From: Ficedula albicollis
Lineage: Eukaryota; Chordata; Aves; Passeriformes; Muscicapidae
Direction: 5' to 3'
Length of the DNA stretch: 64,000 nucleotides
NCBI RefSeq assembly: GCF_000247815.1
Contig: NC_021684.1
Coordinates: forward strand, 4,831,851 to 4,895,850
The notes below the pieces were generated by a model, which was given only the letters and a program-made list of their open reading frames with translations, was not told the DNA's origin and did no database searches. Both the position numbers and the translations under genes were made by a program. Below are positions 49,601 through 62,205 of this stretch, piece by piece. Position 1 is the first letter of the stretch; each line of letters begins with the position of its first letter.

Positions 49601-50424
49601 TAAATAAAAACTGATATATAACATAATTGCATATTGTTTACTTGAACATACAGACCATAGACTACTTGATATTCATTTTGATATTATTTCTTAAGTACTT
49701 TAATTTTAAAAAGTTAACTAAGATTACATAGGAAGAGTCATTTGAAATATAAGGCTTAATAAACCTTGAGGCACTGATGTTTAATAGAAGGCTTTCCTTT
49801 TTTAATAAGTTGTTTTGATTGGGAAAACTTTGCATAACGTGCTCTGGACTCACTCTACTGAGATACATTCATTGCCAGAGCAATTATAAGAGCTTGACTC
49901 AGCCTTACCCAAAGCCTGCATGGACTGATGGATGCTTTTCACTCTCACAAGGTCACTGCAAAGTGCTGGACTCTGCTGAGATGCTTTGTAGGACAGGAGC
50001 AGGGCCTATGATAGAAACTCAGTTCTCCATCCTTTCCAACGTCATTAGACTTTCCCCATATTGGTGAGGATGTTCCTGAGCAGAGCAAATGCCCATTTTT
50101 ATTCACAGTCTACTTTGTCAGGTAGTAGACCACCATGCACAGCTGGGTAAAGGGCAGCACAGCAAGATCTGGTTGCAAGACCTGCTGCTCAGTCAGATGG
50201 TACCAGACTTGGGTACCTTGAGTAAGGATGTTGTTACATGGCCAAGCCACACAAAAGCTGCATCCAGAACTGCAGTGGCTGTTCTATGGCTCTGATCAGC
50301 TTGGTAAGAAACACTGTTGTCCAGAATCCCTCTGCTAATAAACTGATGCTGATACTCTGCCTAGTTCTCTCCAGCAGGCAGCTGCTCCCAGAGGGGAAGT
50401 AGATTTAGTCTGCCACCCACAGCG
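46679..50424. other. Non-coding; overlapping frames at 49.0-49.5 kb
   Basis: AT-rich to about 48.0 kb, then GC-richer at 48050-48300. At 49051-49434 a plus-strand frame of 127 codons overlaps a 146-codon frame on the opposite strand. An AATAAA at 49353-49358 is followed by the perfect palindrome GTCTTTTAAAAGAC (49365-49378). I cannot assign either frame to a family. Confidence 0.45.
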
Positions 50425-50553
50425 CATCTAGTCTGGAAGTTTGGATACCCTTATCATTCTATCTATCATTTGGATGCTCTCATCTGTAACATCTAGTCTG
50501 GAAGTTTGGATACTCTTATCGTTCTATCTATCATTTGGATGCTCTCATCTGTA
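50425..50553. repeat. Two-copy tandem duplication, 65-bp unit
   Basis: 50425-50489 is repeated at 50490-50553 with a couple of transitions. Confidence 0.93.
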
Positions 50554-51708
50554 CTTTTTTAGCTCTCTTTGCAGAAGGTAGTTGCTGTGTCATGATGTTT
50601 GTGTATGATTGTGCACGTGTGCATGTGTCTGAGGCAGGCACAGGCACAGAACCCCTCAGAGCTGCTGCATGTCACACAGTGACACATGAGGGCACATTCA
50701 CCCTGCCCAGAGCTGTACTGCTGCTCCCATTTCACCCACAAGGCTGTTCATACCTGGAGGTAAAGAGTGCTTCATCACCCCGTAATATAGCCTCTCCAAC
50801 ATCCTAAACCCAAACTCAGCCCAAAATGTAGGGGTGGACATCCTCATTTATCTTCTACACATGGGATCTGAGCTGTCTATGAAGAATTTCTTTTTCCCTC
50901 CAGAAAAGAAACGATGTATTTCATATTGACCCAATTAGAGATGGATGAGATGGGAATGGGATGAAGACATTGTATTGTTTGGTGGAAAATCAACACAGAC
51001 CAGCATGATTCTGCAAGTATTGATACCTGACTTATGATCCAAAGGCACATTTGTAAAGAACTGACAGTATCATTTCAGTTACTAATAGACACATCTTTTC
51101 ACTAAACTTACATTTAATGTTCAGAGAAGGACAGTGAATTCAGGTTCTCTTCAGGAAAATTAGTCCATTAGCAAGTTATCTCGTCTTTGGTTCCAGCAAA
51201 GTCTCTTGATTTTAAATCAGAAGTTTTGATTTTATCCTCCTCAGATGGTGACCTCCCAGGGAATATCACTATGGAGAGAAAACAATCATGTCCCTGATCT
51301 TGCAAGCTTCTCCAGAAACTTAGCTGTGATGGAGCAGCATTTTTATTACCTCTCCTTCCTGATATATTCTGATCCACAGGGAAGTAGACAGCACAGGTCT
51401 GGGCTTTCAAGGGTTTCAGTGGCACTGTATTCAGCCCCCACCTAGTTGTGAAGAGGTATGGTCACATTTTCTAAAGATCCACATCAGGTTGGCAGCTTCT
51501 GGCAACTGTTAGTTTTGTCCTATTGTTTTAGAAACGGGATTTGGTTCAAGGAAGCTGTCCATATATTGTGCCCAGAAACCTCACTTGTGTTTTTATGCCT
51601 GACCAGGATGCATATTCCTAACTGGAAACAATGCAGTGTAACAGAAAAAATAATTTTCTGAGCAAATTAGGATGCTGACAGTAAAATTGGACAGGTGTGT
51701 CCAAGACT
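50554..51708. other. Non-coding, no recognised feature
   Basis: Unique sequence with a TG/CA-rich patch near 50598-50640. Confidence 0.6.
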
Positions 51709-51790
51709 CCCTCTGTGAATTTGGGGAAGTAACTTCTTCTCTGTGCTCTTATTTCCCTGCTTTTGAATAGAAGGTGATACTTCACCAGGC
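51709..51790 (+). mobile_element. MIR-like SINE fragment
   Basis: CTCTGTGAATTTGGGGAAGT, then AACTTCTTCTCTGTGCTCTT, then ATTTCCCTGCTTTTGAATAG follow the MIR core order (TGTGTGACCTTGGGCAAGTTA, CTTAACCTCTCTGTGCCTC, AGTTTCCTCATCTGTAAAA). Confidence 0.6.
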
Positions 51791-51935
51791 TCTTTAAGCG
51801 TAACATTCACAAATGACTGATATGCTCAATAAACCATGATTGAGCTGCAGAAAACTGACTGAGAACCCATAAATCTGCTAATTAATCTGGTCCAGCTTTT
51901 GCTAATGCAAGATTTCCCTTTTCCAGTCCTGTACA

Positions 51936-51986
51936 GGAAGAAAAAAAGGAAAAAAGGAAGGAAGGAAGGAAGGAAGGAAGGAAGGA

Positions 51987-52018
<32 letters not shown>

Positions 52019-52022
52019 AAAG
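51936..52022. repeat. Compound (GGAA)n(GAAA)n microsatellite, short copy
   Basis: A-rich start, then about eight GGAA units and about nine GAAA units. It is preceded by the 17-mer CAGTCCTGTACAGGAAG (51924-51940), also found before the longer array at 52206. Confidence 0.95.
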
Positions 52023-52031
52023 GACATGTGT

Positions 52032-52069
52032 TTCATAGAATTGGATTGGTAAATTTAGAGCTATCATCC
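52032..52069 (-). mobile_element. Possible CR1 3'-end fragment
   Basis: TTCATAGAATTGGATTGGTA, followed by AATTTAGAGCTATCAT, resembles reverse-complemented avian CR1 termini (TCATAGAATGGTTTGGGTTGG, then AAAGATCATC). It is diverged and short. Confidence 0.4.
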
Positions 52070-52205
52070 CTATTCACTCCATCCATAAGTGTTTCTATAA
52101 ATTATGACCTGGTTGTTCAAAATCATCTACTTATGTGTTCTTTGCACTGAGGGGTAACAAAGGTACCTCAAGGGAATGGTAGGGCTGCTCAGTCCTGTAC
52201 AGGAA

Positions 52206-52664
<459 letters not shown>

Positions 52665-52726
52665 TCTTTTAACACTGGATAACCCAATGTGAGTGGAAGT
52701 GCTTCTTAGAGGCAAGGAGTAGAAAC

Positions 52727-52850
52727 TAGGGCTCCTGGGTTCTATTTTCAGTTCTGCCACTTACCCACTATTTGACTATGGACAAAGTGCCTACCCTCTC
52801 TACACTTCATTTCATTAAAAACAGATCAAGAGGGTATTGCAAGGTTATTA
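52727..52850 (+). mobile_element. MIR-like SINE, best-preserved copy
   Basis: GGGCTCCTGGGTTCTATTTT, then CAGTTCTGCCACTTACCCAC, then TATTTGACTATGGACAAAGT, then CCTACCCTCTCTACACTTCA follow the MIR consensus over more than 100 bases (CCTGGGTTCGAATCC, GGCTCTGCCACTTACTAGC, TGTGTGACCTTGGGCAAGT, ACTTAACCTCTCTGTGCCTC). The later GGGTATTGCAAGGTTATT continues it weakly. Confidence 0.75.
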
Positions 52851-53015
52851 TTTTTCTAATTACCCCAGAGTCCTTGCATGAAAGGCCTTTCAGGAAAGAG
52901 GAGAATTTCACAGAAAATAGTAATCCATCACTTAGTTGCCAAGGAATCACAAAACTCTGTGTACTGGACCATGAACAAGCTGTCATTGAAGCTTATTTCT
53001 ACTTCTGTGTGACAA

Positions 53016-53020
53016 ACACC
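53016..53020. repeat. Left target-site duplication ACACC
   Basis: Identical to 53599-53603 directly after the LTR end. Confidence 0.55.
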
Positions 53021-53598
53021 TGAGCAAATCAACTGTGGGAGTAAACATCATCAAATTGATATGGGAAACATATATGTTATGAAAATTCAGAATTTTAGAA
53101 GGATATAATGCGCATAAGTAAGTGGAGGGGAAAAGAGAAATATATAGCTTATTTAGCAATTTTGTAGAAGTAGAGAAACAACTTGTAACATAACACATAA
53201 GAATTTTAGTTGCTAGGTAAAGGCCATAAAGATAAGATATATATTGTAAAAACTCAATAAAGCAAGACTTAGGTATTGTAAAAACTGGGTAAAGCAGAAC
53301 CTGTAGTTTAAGAAACCAGCAAGAATCAGGGTCCTGGATTCAGCCAGGACAAGCTGACCTGGGATCTAACCAAACCTCCACTGGCTCAAACAGTGAACAC
53401 CTGGGGAAGTTGTGTTACTTCATCCAAAGACCCCTGCTGGGTGGGGATGGGTGGGCAGGGTTTGTGGGATGTGTGTATTTAAACTTGAAACTTGTCCTGA
53501 CCGAGTACACATGCTTTGGTGGAAATATCCCCCATCATCCCAGCTGGAAATAAAACATACCACTTTCCAATTTTACATTGTAAAGTCCTTATTCCACA
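53021..53598 (+). mobile_element. Solo LTR of an endogenous retrovirus
   Basis: The 578-bp element has TG/CA ends, flanked by ACACC on both sides. It carries a TATTTAAA box (53476-53483) and an AATAAA (53549-53554) about 66 bases further on, then about 44 bases of U5, the standard plus-strand LTR layout. The text around the polyA signal (CCCATCATCCCAGCTGGAAA) resembles avian ERV LTR ends I know. An alternative left end is 53034, where TGTGGGA pairs with the terminal TTCCACA (6 of 7 bases), but then no target duplication is visible. No internal genes are adjacent. Confidence 0.7.
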
Positions 53599-53603
53599 AC
53601 ACC
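53599..53603. repeat. Right target-site duplication ACACC
   Basis: Identical to 53016-53020. The match extends one base further left (AACACC), so 5 or 6 bp are both possible. Confidence 0.55.
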
Positions 53604-56547
53604 AAAGTTATTAGTTAATGAGTACTAATCTCCCACAAACACTTGCCTGGTTTAGTAAGCAGGCACCTTCAAAACACAGGCTCTGCAGAAGGAATTTTGC
53701 TAAACCCAAGTTGCTTTTTTCTTACCTATTACACAGTACCTTTGAGTTGATATGTGAATATGTGCAGGAAAACGCATCCTGGGACCTTCTGTCACATCAA
53801 AATTCCTTCTGTTCATGTCAATTGTGGCAGTCCCTCCACCCAGGTTCAGAAGCAGTGGAGGGGTATGATATGTTTAGATGACATCACTCATACATTTAGT
53901 GCTGCTCCGTTTGCTGTCACCCACCCACAACAGGCAGTGTCCCTGGCACACAAGCCTTGGCAGAGTTCTTGCACAAGAATGCCCCATGATCTGAGTCCAA
54001 TTGCCTGTCCCACACCACCCTTCACCGTGTTTAATTTGTGGATATTATGTTAAAACTGGTGGACTTTAAACCTTCTAAGTTAGTTTCTTTGTCTTGTTAA
54101 AAACTTTTGCAATGCTACCTTTTATTGGGATGTGTTGAGCTACGACAGCTGTGCTGAGTCCTTTAGGATGTAAGATAGTGTACAGTAAAATGCTCCAGGC
54201 AGGAGCCAGAATATGTCTGTTCACTTCTAAAAAGCAAAGACATCTACTATCAACCTCAAGAGGACCAAAGGGGAGGTTAAGTCCCAGAGGACTATGATGG
54301 TGTGTTATGAAATCTGGGTTGAAATTTTTAAAGCAATTTGAGGAGCTGCAGTGCACACTGAAATCTCCTTCTTGAGCATCTCCTCCCAGTCTTCCACTGA
54401 TGCTGTGAGCTTCTGAATATTTGGTGCCAAAGAGAGAATATTTGCTGACCTTTGTTCGCTACTTTGAGAACTATTTGTACAAATAGGATTTTACAAATTA
54501 ATGCTGGAGTGGCAAGTTCAAGAAGCACTCAAACACCTGCCTTTCTTACAGATTCCGTAGTCCTACTGAAGCTGACAGGACTATTCACACGCTGCAAGTC
54601 AAACACAGACTTAAATAGCTATCATGTGAAGTCCCACCACAGCTGAAGATGGTGTAAGTGAAGAATTCACCCTGACTTAAGGTCTCAGGCTGAAACACTC
54701 AGTTTCAGTTGCCAAGAAATGCAGGTATTTGGGAATTAACTAATCTAGCATCAAATTAATTTCATTATCTTTCCACAAAATGAGATTATGTTAGTGTGCA
54801 GTGTTTTTAACGCCATTTACCAGCATTAGTTTCTGCTCATGTAAAAATCACTTTTCTTTTGTATTACAGTAAAGCAGAATTTGTCAGATTGCAGAGGAAC
54901 TGAGCACTTCTGCTTTTGATTTCTGATCACAGCTCTACCTTCCTCCCCCAAGAAAATAGAAAATGATTAGTCATGTAGTGCCTATTGATTTAGTAGTCTT
55001 CATTTTAAAAATTATGTTTCTCAGTATTGTTCTTCTTTTATTATTATTACTGAAGCAAATTGTAACACACTGAATTGGAAATTGGTTAACTCCTTCCTAT
55101 CTTTGCTTTTATAGCTCATTTTCTCTTTGAACAAAAGCCATAAACGAGAACTGTTTTCTCTAAACATAGGAAATAAAAGACAGGCTTCATAAGAATGTGT
55201 AAGGCTCAGGTTACTTGTGCCTGTCTCATTCTCACCATTCCCTGTAATTCCTTCTCTTCCTTCCCAACTCTTTTATCATAACCTTTCTAGGAGAATATCT
55301 ATTAGCAGAAGCATACAGTAGATAGCTGCTGGTAGTGAGGGGGCTTGGCTAAAGTGTCACAGGAACCATGTGTTCTATTCCATTGACAAGGGATGAAACA
55401 ACAGCCTGCTTCATTCCCTGCATCAGAGAGGCATTAGCTAATCTCACAGTCTTGCTTCCCCTCTTCTACAGGGATCCTCTTGCTTTTCAAAGTGTACTGG
55501 GAAAAGTGCAAAAGGAAGTCTAATTCTGCCTTCTATGGATATGTAATGACTTCCAGTGAGGCAGGCTCTGCAAAAGGAGACAACATCACTCAAAGAGAAG
55601 GGAGAAAGTCTGTAAAGGTCCCTGGCTTGCTTTTCCCCACCAAAATGAGTTATGAACAACAGATAGATCTCCTAAGTCAAGAAATCCATTCTCTTGAATC
55701 ATAAGTAATGTGACATATAAGTCTTCTTAAAATTCTTTGCCTACCATCCTAGAAACCACTGCACTTACTCTCTTGAATGATCTCTCTAGTGTCCCTTTCC
55801 TGAAATATCAACAACAATCAGGCAGTTAAGAAGATTTGGGTGGGGAAAATTCAGGACAATAGAATGGCCGATCTGGCTTTGTACTGGGACAAGGGAACTG
55901 AGAAAAGTGAAATAAAATCTTCATGTAATCTTCATCTCAATATGCATGGGCTTGGGGCATAGGGGAAGACACGCAAATTTACTAATGGATTCTTGAGGCA
56001 AGAGGGTGCAAGTGCCAATCCATATCAGACAGAAGGGATGTGAGATGCTGCTCAGAAGAAAGGAGTGATCTCCTGCTAGAACTCCTCATGAAAAATCTGA
56101 GCAATCACTACAGAGTCAATGTGAGTTGCTGTGGCTGGACAGAGGTTTCCAATCAAACTTTGGACGAATGAAAATATTTGTTTGGTCAGATGTGTAGGAC
56201 TGGTGGGATCTTAGAGGGGAACGCTAAGAACAGCAAAGTGTGGCAGAGGAATGAAAGAGGGGATTTGTGGTATTTGTGTGTGGAGTTTCCAATAAAACCA
56301 GACTCTAAGAAGGATGAAGGAGGAGAAATCTACAGATTGAATACTGTGCTCACTCAGTGAGGAGTCTGGAAGTGGAAGAAGTTCACCAGCAGATGTTAAA
56401 TTATAGCCATTGTCCTAGATATTTGTTCAAAGATTTGCTAAGCTGTTTTTCATATTTTTGTGTTTTGCCCAGTGACCTTTATTTAGCCTTTTTAACAGCC
56501 AAGGCTGGGACAGCCAGGTATATATGCTGTAACTGGCAAGGATAAAT
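53604..56547. other. Non-coding, no recognised feature
   Basis: Unique AT-rich sequence. The minus-strand frames at 54075-54528 and the plus-strand frame at 55480-55704 have no domain I recognise. Confidence 0.55.
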
Positions 56548-56575
56548 AGATTCATAGAATTGTTGGGTCTGAATT
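56548..56575 (-). mobile_element. Possible CR1 3'-end fragment
   Basis: AGATTCATAGAATTGTTGGG resembles the reverse complement of the CR1 terminal octamers plus the adjacent TTGG block. Only this short piece remains. Confidence 0.4.
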
Positions 56576-59500
56576 GCATCCACAGCATGAGTGCTCTAAA
56601 AATATATATACTTGAGCTCGCACAGATGTTATGGGCTTGAAACGGGAATTTCTGGGTGAAAATCTCTGGCCTGTGCCACACAACAAGTCAGATTCCATGA
56701 CCTAATAGTCATTTCTGGGTTTAAAATCAAAGTATCTATGGGGAAAAAAAGACACCTGTCCCACACTTTGCTTTTTCTGCAAACCCATTATCTCTCTAGG
56801 GTATCTATATTCAGCTTTCAGCAGCCTTAGGCTTGAAAGCTTTTAGTGATTATAATTCTACCACCATTTTGCACCTTCAAAGCTTTTGCAGGGAAGCCTC
56901 CAGGGACTGGAGCAAGGCAAAGTCCAGTTGCAATTCCAGTTTACCAGTTAAAGTGTAGGCTGACTGATTGCAATGGTATCTGTCAGCACAGAACAGACAG
57001 AGTTGATTCCTGAGAACAAGCTGACCTGGAGACTTGTGTCACTAAGAGCTAGAAAAGGCATTAGAAATCTGAGATCTTGACAGCAGTCTCAGGCTGTAGC
57101 TTCTCCAATTTGTGCTTCCATAGTTGTGCTCACAGTTCACCAGCACCTCAGTGACAACTCTGTAATCCATGTTTTGTACCCTCTCCTTATGCCTTGAGCC
57201 AGACTCTTTGTTAACCATGATATCTCATTGCCTGCAATGGGGTACTTGAAATTTGCATACTCCTAAGGGGAGAACCCTTCTCCTAGTCTCTCTTTCACCC
57301 TCACAAATGCTCATTTGTTATTATTTTTAAGGTTCTAATTCAACCAAGCCATAGTTTCCACTGCCTCGGAAATCAATATTTTCTCTGTCTTTTGACAATT
57401 TTTTTAAATTTTATTTTTACATGCAGTCTCCAAAAGGCTATAATTTACAGTTAACACTATGCAATCAAAGACAATGGCAGGATTCCTGTGAGCAGAGCAA
57501 TCCTGGCTTCCTAATCATGGCTCTGATGCTCTACAGAAGAATTACAATCCTGCTCATGGAACAGCAAATACTAGTTCCCACAAATACATGCAGTATTTTA
57601 CAGTTGAATTGAATGAGGGAAACCTATGCTTCTCTTTGCACAGGAAGACTTGATTACCTAAAGTAGCACTGCTAGAGAAAGGCACCACGAGAAAATAAGA
57701 TTTCTGGTCTAGGCAGGTTTTAGTCCATACTGCATTTTTGTGCATTAGTGATCAGAAAGGATGCCCTCAGGCGTGCAAGGTGATTTCCAGCACCATCTTG
57801 TGACAAAGGCAAGGTGTGTAGTGACTTCAGCAGGGCCTGCTTCCCTTGCTTGCCTTGCTAGCAACTGATTCACATCTCATAGCCTGCTGAGTAACCACCA
57901 CACAGAGGAGTAACACCAAGTGCAGTTAATGCTCTGTTTTCCACTAAGAGGAGACAAGCCCCACTGAATAGCTCTGACCTAAGGAAAGCAAAAGCAGGAA
58001 AGTAAGATAAGGGCTGCTTTGGTTAGAGGTGATTCTGCAGGACACAAATAAAGAATAAACTTTGGTGGAAGTGAGACAAATCTACCCTAAGGCCTGGATG
58101 GACAGAGCACACAACTCCAGATTCCTGTGTTTGGACATATCTAACCCACACAGGTATTCATGCAGGGCTGTGAGTGCCTCTGGTGCTGGAGAGGGCGAGA
58201 GGGCTGAGTTTTGGTGAAAGGAATCTGGGTACATCATGGCATTGATGCATTTTGTTCTGCATTATTCTCTCTTAAGCACCGTCTTTCCCTACTTGCAATG
58301 GCTTTGCTGGAGGACAATTACCTTCACTAAATGAAAACGACCAGAATGTGTCTGGGGTCAGGTAAAAAGCAATATACAAAACAGCCAGAAGTAAAGGAGT
58401 ATCAGGCAGAGATGTTCAATTCTTCACTTTCCACGAGGCCAATGACATTTAATCTGTAGCTGCAGCAACAGCTATTCCACTGGCTGTGGAATGGAGAGTG
58501 CCAGTGATCTTGTTCTTTTAAAGGATAAGAGCAGAGGGAACACCCTCGGGACACAGCCTTAGGGTGGCTTGGTGCACTTGGGAAATGGCTGGAGTGTGGA
58601 GAGAGGCTTCAATTCTCAAGCTGTTTGTCACTCTCCATCTCCCAAAGGAGGCAAGGTTTGGGGCAGAATTGCTGGGAGCCGTTTAGCCTATTTCAGAGCA
58701 AAACCATTGACTTTGTATACTTTAGGCAACCCCAAGGCAAAACTGCAGGACTTAGCCCTCTAAGCTGCAGTGGCAGTAATTTTTGGAGAAGGAATCCTAG
58801 AGGGAAGATGGAAAGACCAACTTTTATATCTTGCTTTGCTCCACCCAACTTGTGTCAAAATGAGGTCTTAGAACCACCTTGCTGCAACAAATCTCTTCTC
58901 AACGAATCCAAAGTTTCAGTGTCTTTATTTGCAAATGTCCAAAAGTACCATTTTATCAGTGCTTTTGTCTTCCACTTTTAAACAAATATAGTACCTGACC
59001 TAAAACCAAGTGGCTCCCTGGATTCTCCTTTTTGTGTTCTCAAAGGAATATATAGAGAAAACAGAGTTCTACACATCAGAACAGACCGTTCTCCTACAGC
59101 ATCTCATCAAACGACTGTCAGTAAAAAAAAAAAATCCCTGTCTCACCTCAGAAGAGGCTGTCAAGGAATGAAGATGTGCTATTCCCCCTAGTCTTACTGC
59201 TCCCGTCCCAAACTCTTTCTCAGTAAGTGTTTACATCAAAAATGCTTGAGAATTGGGAGAATCTACCAAGAGAGACACTCAGTACATGCCCTTTTCCCCA
59301 TATTATTCCCTGGCAAATTGATATAGACTACTGTAGAAAAGCCAGTATCAAACACACACAGAAGTCACATTAGGTGACACACAAGGGAGATGTAAATAAA
59401 CTGCAGAGAATTTGGGGAAGGTGCAGCAGAGCTGTTGCAGAAAACCAGAGCTCCTAACTTTGATATGAGTTTCAGTGAACGGCAGAGTGTACCTTTGAGA

Positions 59501-60646
59501 AGGGCAACCCAGGGAGAGAGGATAATGCTTAGTATATAGTGCATTCAGGAGGAACTGAAGGGGAACAAAGGCATGGCCGACAGTGTACCCATGTGCTGCA
59601 GACAGGCAATTACTCTATAAATCACAGTTAAAGGAGACCTCTGCTAGCTGGCACCTACCACAGTCTCTCACCTCTCTGAGCATCGGCTGCTGTGATCACA
59701 GGCAAAGACAGACACTTGGCAGGGCAAAAACGGGTAAGTACTGAGGTACATAGGTCAGCATCAGCACTAACCCCCCAAGACCACAGGTTCTGAAAGAGTA
59801 AGGACATCTCTGCAGATTGAAAGTGCCTTGAAGGGACAAGTTCTCAAACTGATGCAGATTCGATGATGGGATATCTGACCTGAGGGGGGGGGGGCCCACG
59901 GGCACGATGAGCTGTTCTTGAGAAGCAGGGGCTAAACCACTTATCATGATGGTTTCATTGCACGGAACAGACATGCACTATTAGTGCTGAAAGATTTCCC
60001 AGCCCTAACAGCTAGGATTTTAAGAATCTATTTAACTTTGATAGTCTATAGCCCATCACTGGAAGTCTGCTTAAAGGTGTGATTGCTCTTCTTTGTATTG
60101 GAATTGCTGACAGATCCTTAACTATTATGGCGCTTACCAGCAGTAACCCATTTAAATAGAAAGAAAGAGGAGAGCATAAATGGCTTGTGCTGTTTGGATT
60201 TGATTTACCCATCAGCAGAAAAAAGTTTCATGTATAGATCCTTGCTACACAATCTAGTCCCTGAGTCTTCTGAGGTCTTTGTATACCAATATACTATAAA
60301 GTCAGAAAATGCATTATCCTGGAGGAAGGATGCTACGCTGAAGGGAATTTGGGTGCTGGTTGTTTTTGAACTGCAATATGTGGCATTGTAATTCCGTGTC
60401 AGTGATTTAAATGCTCTGATAGAGTTGGTGACAGCTTAAATGGCTCCAGCCCCCAGCCTTCCCTCACCCCTCCTCCCTGCCTGCAGTACCTCTCTCTTAT
60501 GGATGGAAAGCTGACAAGTTCTGTGCAGGAACAAAGAGGAGTAGGAGAGTAGGTGGAGAGACCAGTAATTGTTTAGGGTAGGTTTCTTCTAGTGTTGTTT
60601 AAAAATATGAGCAAATACGGAGACATTCCACCTTCGTTTTTTTCAG
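56576..60646. other. Non-coding, no recognised feature
   Basis: Unique sequence. An 11-G run lies at 59884-59894. The last bases form the pyrimidine tract CCTTCGTTTTTTTCAG. Confidence 0.55.
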
Positions 60647-60756
60647 GCTGAAGTGCAACTAGCTGTGAACGCCATGAGAGGCTGGTTGCAATGCCATGCA
60701 TCCCATTGCCCCTGCCCTCCAAGAGGGAGGAATGGAGACAAGGAGACAGACAGAAG
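60647..60756 (+). other. Candidate internal exon (110 bp)
   Basis: The acceptor CCTTCGTTTTTTTCAG ends at 60646 and the donor CAGAAG/GTGAGT starts at 60757; both are close to consensus. Only one of three frames is open, and it is open through all 110 bases. The conceptual peptide starts AEVQLAVNAMRGWLQC and continues with Cys-Pro-Cys and a basic, polar end. Sequence just downstream (60760-60860) keeps several CpGs, unusual for this window, hinting at a nearby promoter or constrained sequence. I cannot name a gene, and no flanking exon in matching phase was identified, so a pseudo-exon or non-coding RNA exon is possible. Confidence 0.35.
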
Positions 60757-61589
60757 GTGAGTAGCTCTCCCGGCTGCTTTCGTCATCCCGTGCCGGCTCT
60801 GCAGCGACAGCCTTCTGACAGGAGACAGCATCTCTGTAAATCAATCATCCGCGTTCCTGTTCCTTATTCCCTCCCACTCTGCTAGCACACAGCAGTGCCC
60901 AGCACGGTGAATGACAAGAGACCTTCGGGGGCTGCCTTTCCCCTGCTGTGTTACTGCAGGTTAGCTGGAGGTGCTGCTCTGCCTGCTTGTTCAAAGCCAC
61001 TCAAAGCCATGTGATGGTTCCTACCTGGATCCTTAGCAAGGCTGAACGACAAAGTGGGCAACTGCAAATACAGCTGATGAAAATGATCATTGCTTCTCTT
61101 TAGATTCTTGCAACAAAGGCTGTCACTCAAATTCAGAGGGGCAAGAAGACAAGTCAAGGCTGGAAAAATACAGATATGCACTGTATGGGACTGAATCCCG
61201 CTGGGAAATAAGGTATCAGAGCATCTTGTTATCTTTGCCACTTCTATTAATAATATCAGTGACTTCAGGGTGCAACCTCAACGACTCTGGAATGGTCTAA
61301 AAATACTGAGTGATGGATGGTGCAGTACCACACTCCTGATTTACATTTGTTAAAAGCAAACAACCACAGCTCACAGAAAGTAAATATGTGATGCTGTCAT
61401 CCCTAAGTGGTGGGGATAAAAAATGTATTACCCTGCTCTTTATCGTGTACCCTGCCTCTATTTACACTTTCTCTCTGTCATGCATGCTGATACGGATATA
61501 ATGGAAATGGAAGGGGTACAGAAAGGATATCCATCAGAGAGACGGAAAGTCAGTGACTCAGGTTAATCTTGCATCTTTTAAAAGTCAGT
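60757..61589. other. Non-coding, CpG-bearing at its start
   Basis: 60760-60860 carries several CpGs. The remainder is unique sequence with no recognised element. Confidence 0.5.
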
Positions 61590-61594
61590 GGTTG
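61590..61594. repeat. Left target-site duplication GGTTG
   Basis: Identical to 62206-62210 directly after the LTR end. Confidence 0.55.
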
Positions 61595-62205
61595 TGGGAG
61601 TCCAGGGTGTTCCCCTGGCCTCCTTGGGGGTCTCAAAGACCCCTGAATGAGACCCAGCTGTCTCAGGGGCTGAATTTAGCTCCTTGGAACGATTTACCAA
61701 CATTGAGAGAAGAAATGCAAGCTGCAAAAATAAATAGAGTGTAAATTAGGTTATTAGAATGTAGAATAAGTAGATTTTTAGAATGTTTATATTAAGGGGC
61801 TCGTGGTCAAGATGGAGGATTTGGGGCGTGGTATGCTTCTTCCTCCTTCTTCTCCATGCCATCCATGTTGAAGTGCCACCTTGGCATCCTTTGATTGGAT
61901 GGGGACAAAACTAGACATTACAATAAGGTTGAATTGTATTGGAAAATAATTGTAAATACCTAGTACGTAATTTAGACTATAAAAAATAAGTCCTGCCTTT
62001 CTCAGGCAGATTCTGCCCTGGATGTCTGGCGAGCAGACTGCTGTTCACTGGACAGAGCATTCCAGAGATAAGAAACAACAAACAGCCATGAAAACCTCTA
62101 AGAACAGCCTCCTGCAGTCTCTCATCGGCGGGCATCGGAAAGAGCTGAGTTCCAGACCACCTGCACATCCTCCTGAGGTGATCTCAGGTCTAAGGAGACA
62201 CCTCA
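61595..62205 (+). mobile_element. Solo LTR of a passerine-type endogenous retrovirus
   Basis: The 611-bp element starts TGGGAGTCC and ends ACACCTCA (TG/CA), flanked by GGTTG on both sides. The body has GGGGCTCGTGGTCAAGATGG, then a GATTTGGGGCGTGGTATGCTTC block and a TATAAA at 61978-61983, followed by CTTTCTCAGGCAG. From memory this resembles a common songbird ERV LTR. A classical AATAAA downstream of the TATA box is absent, consistent with decay. The left end could instead be TGTGGGAG at 61593, with no target duplication. Small perfect stems (for example GGGGTCT, CAA, AGACCCC at about 61627-61643) lie in the 5' part. No internal genes remain. Confidence 0.75.
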
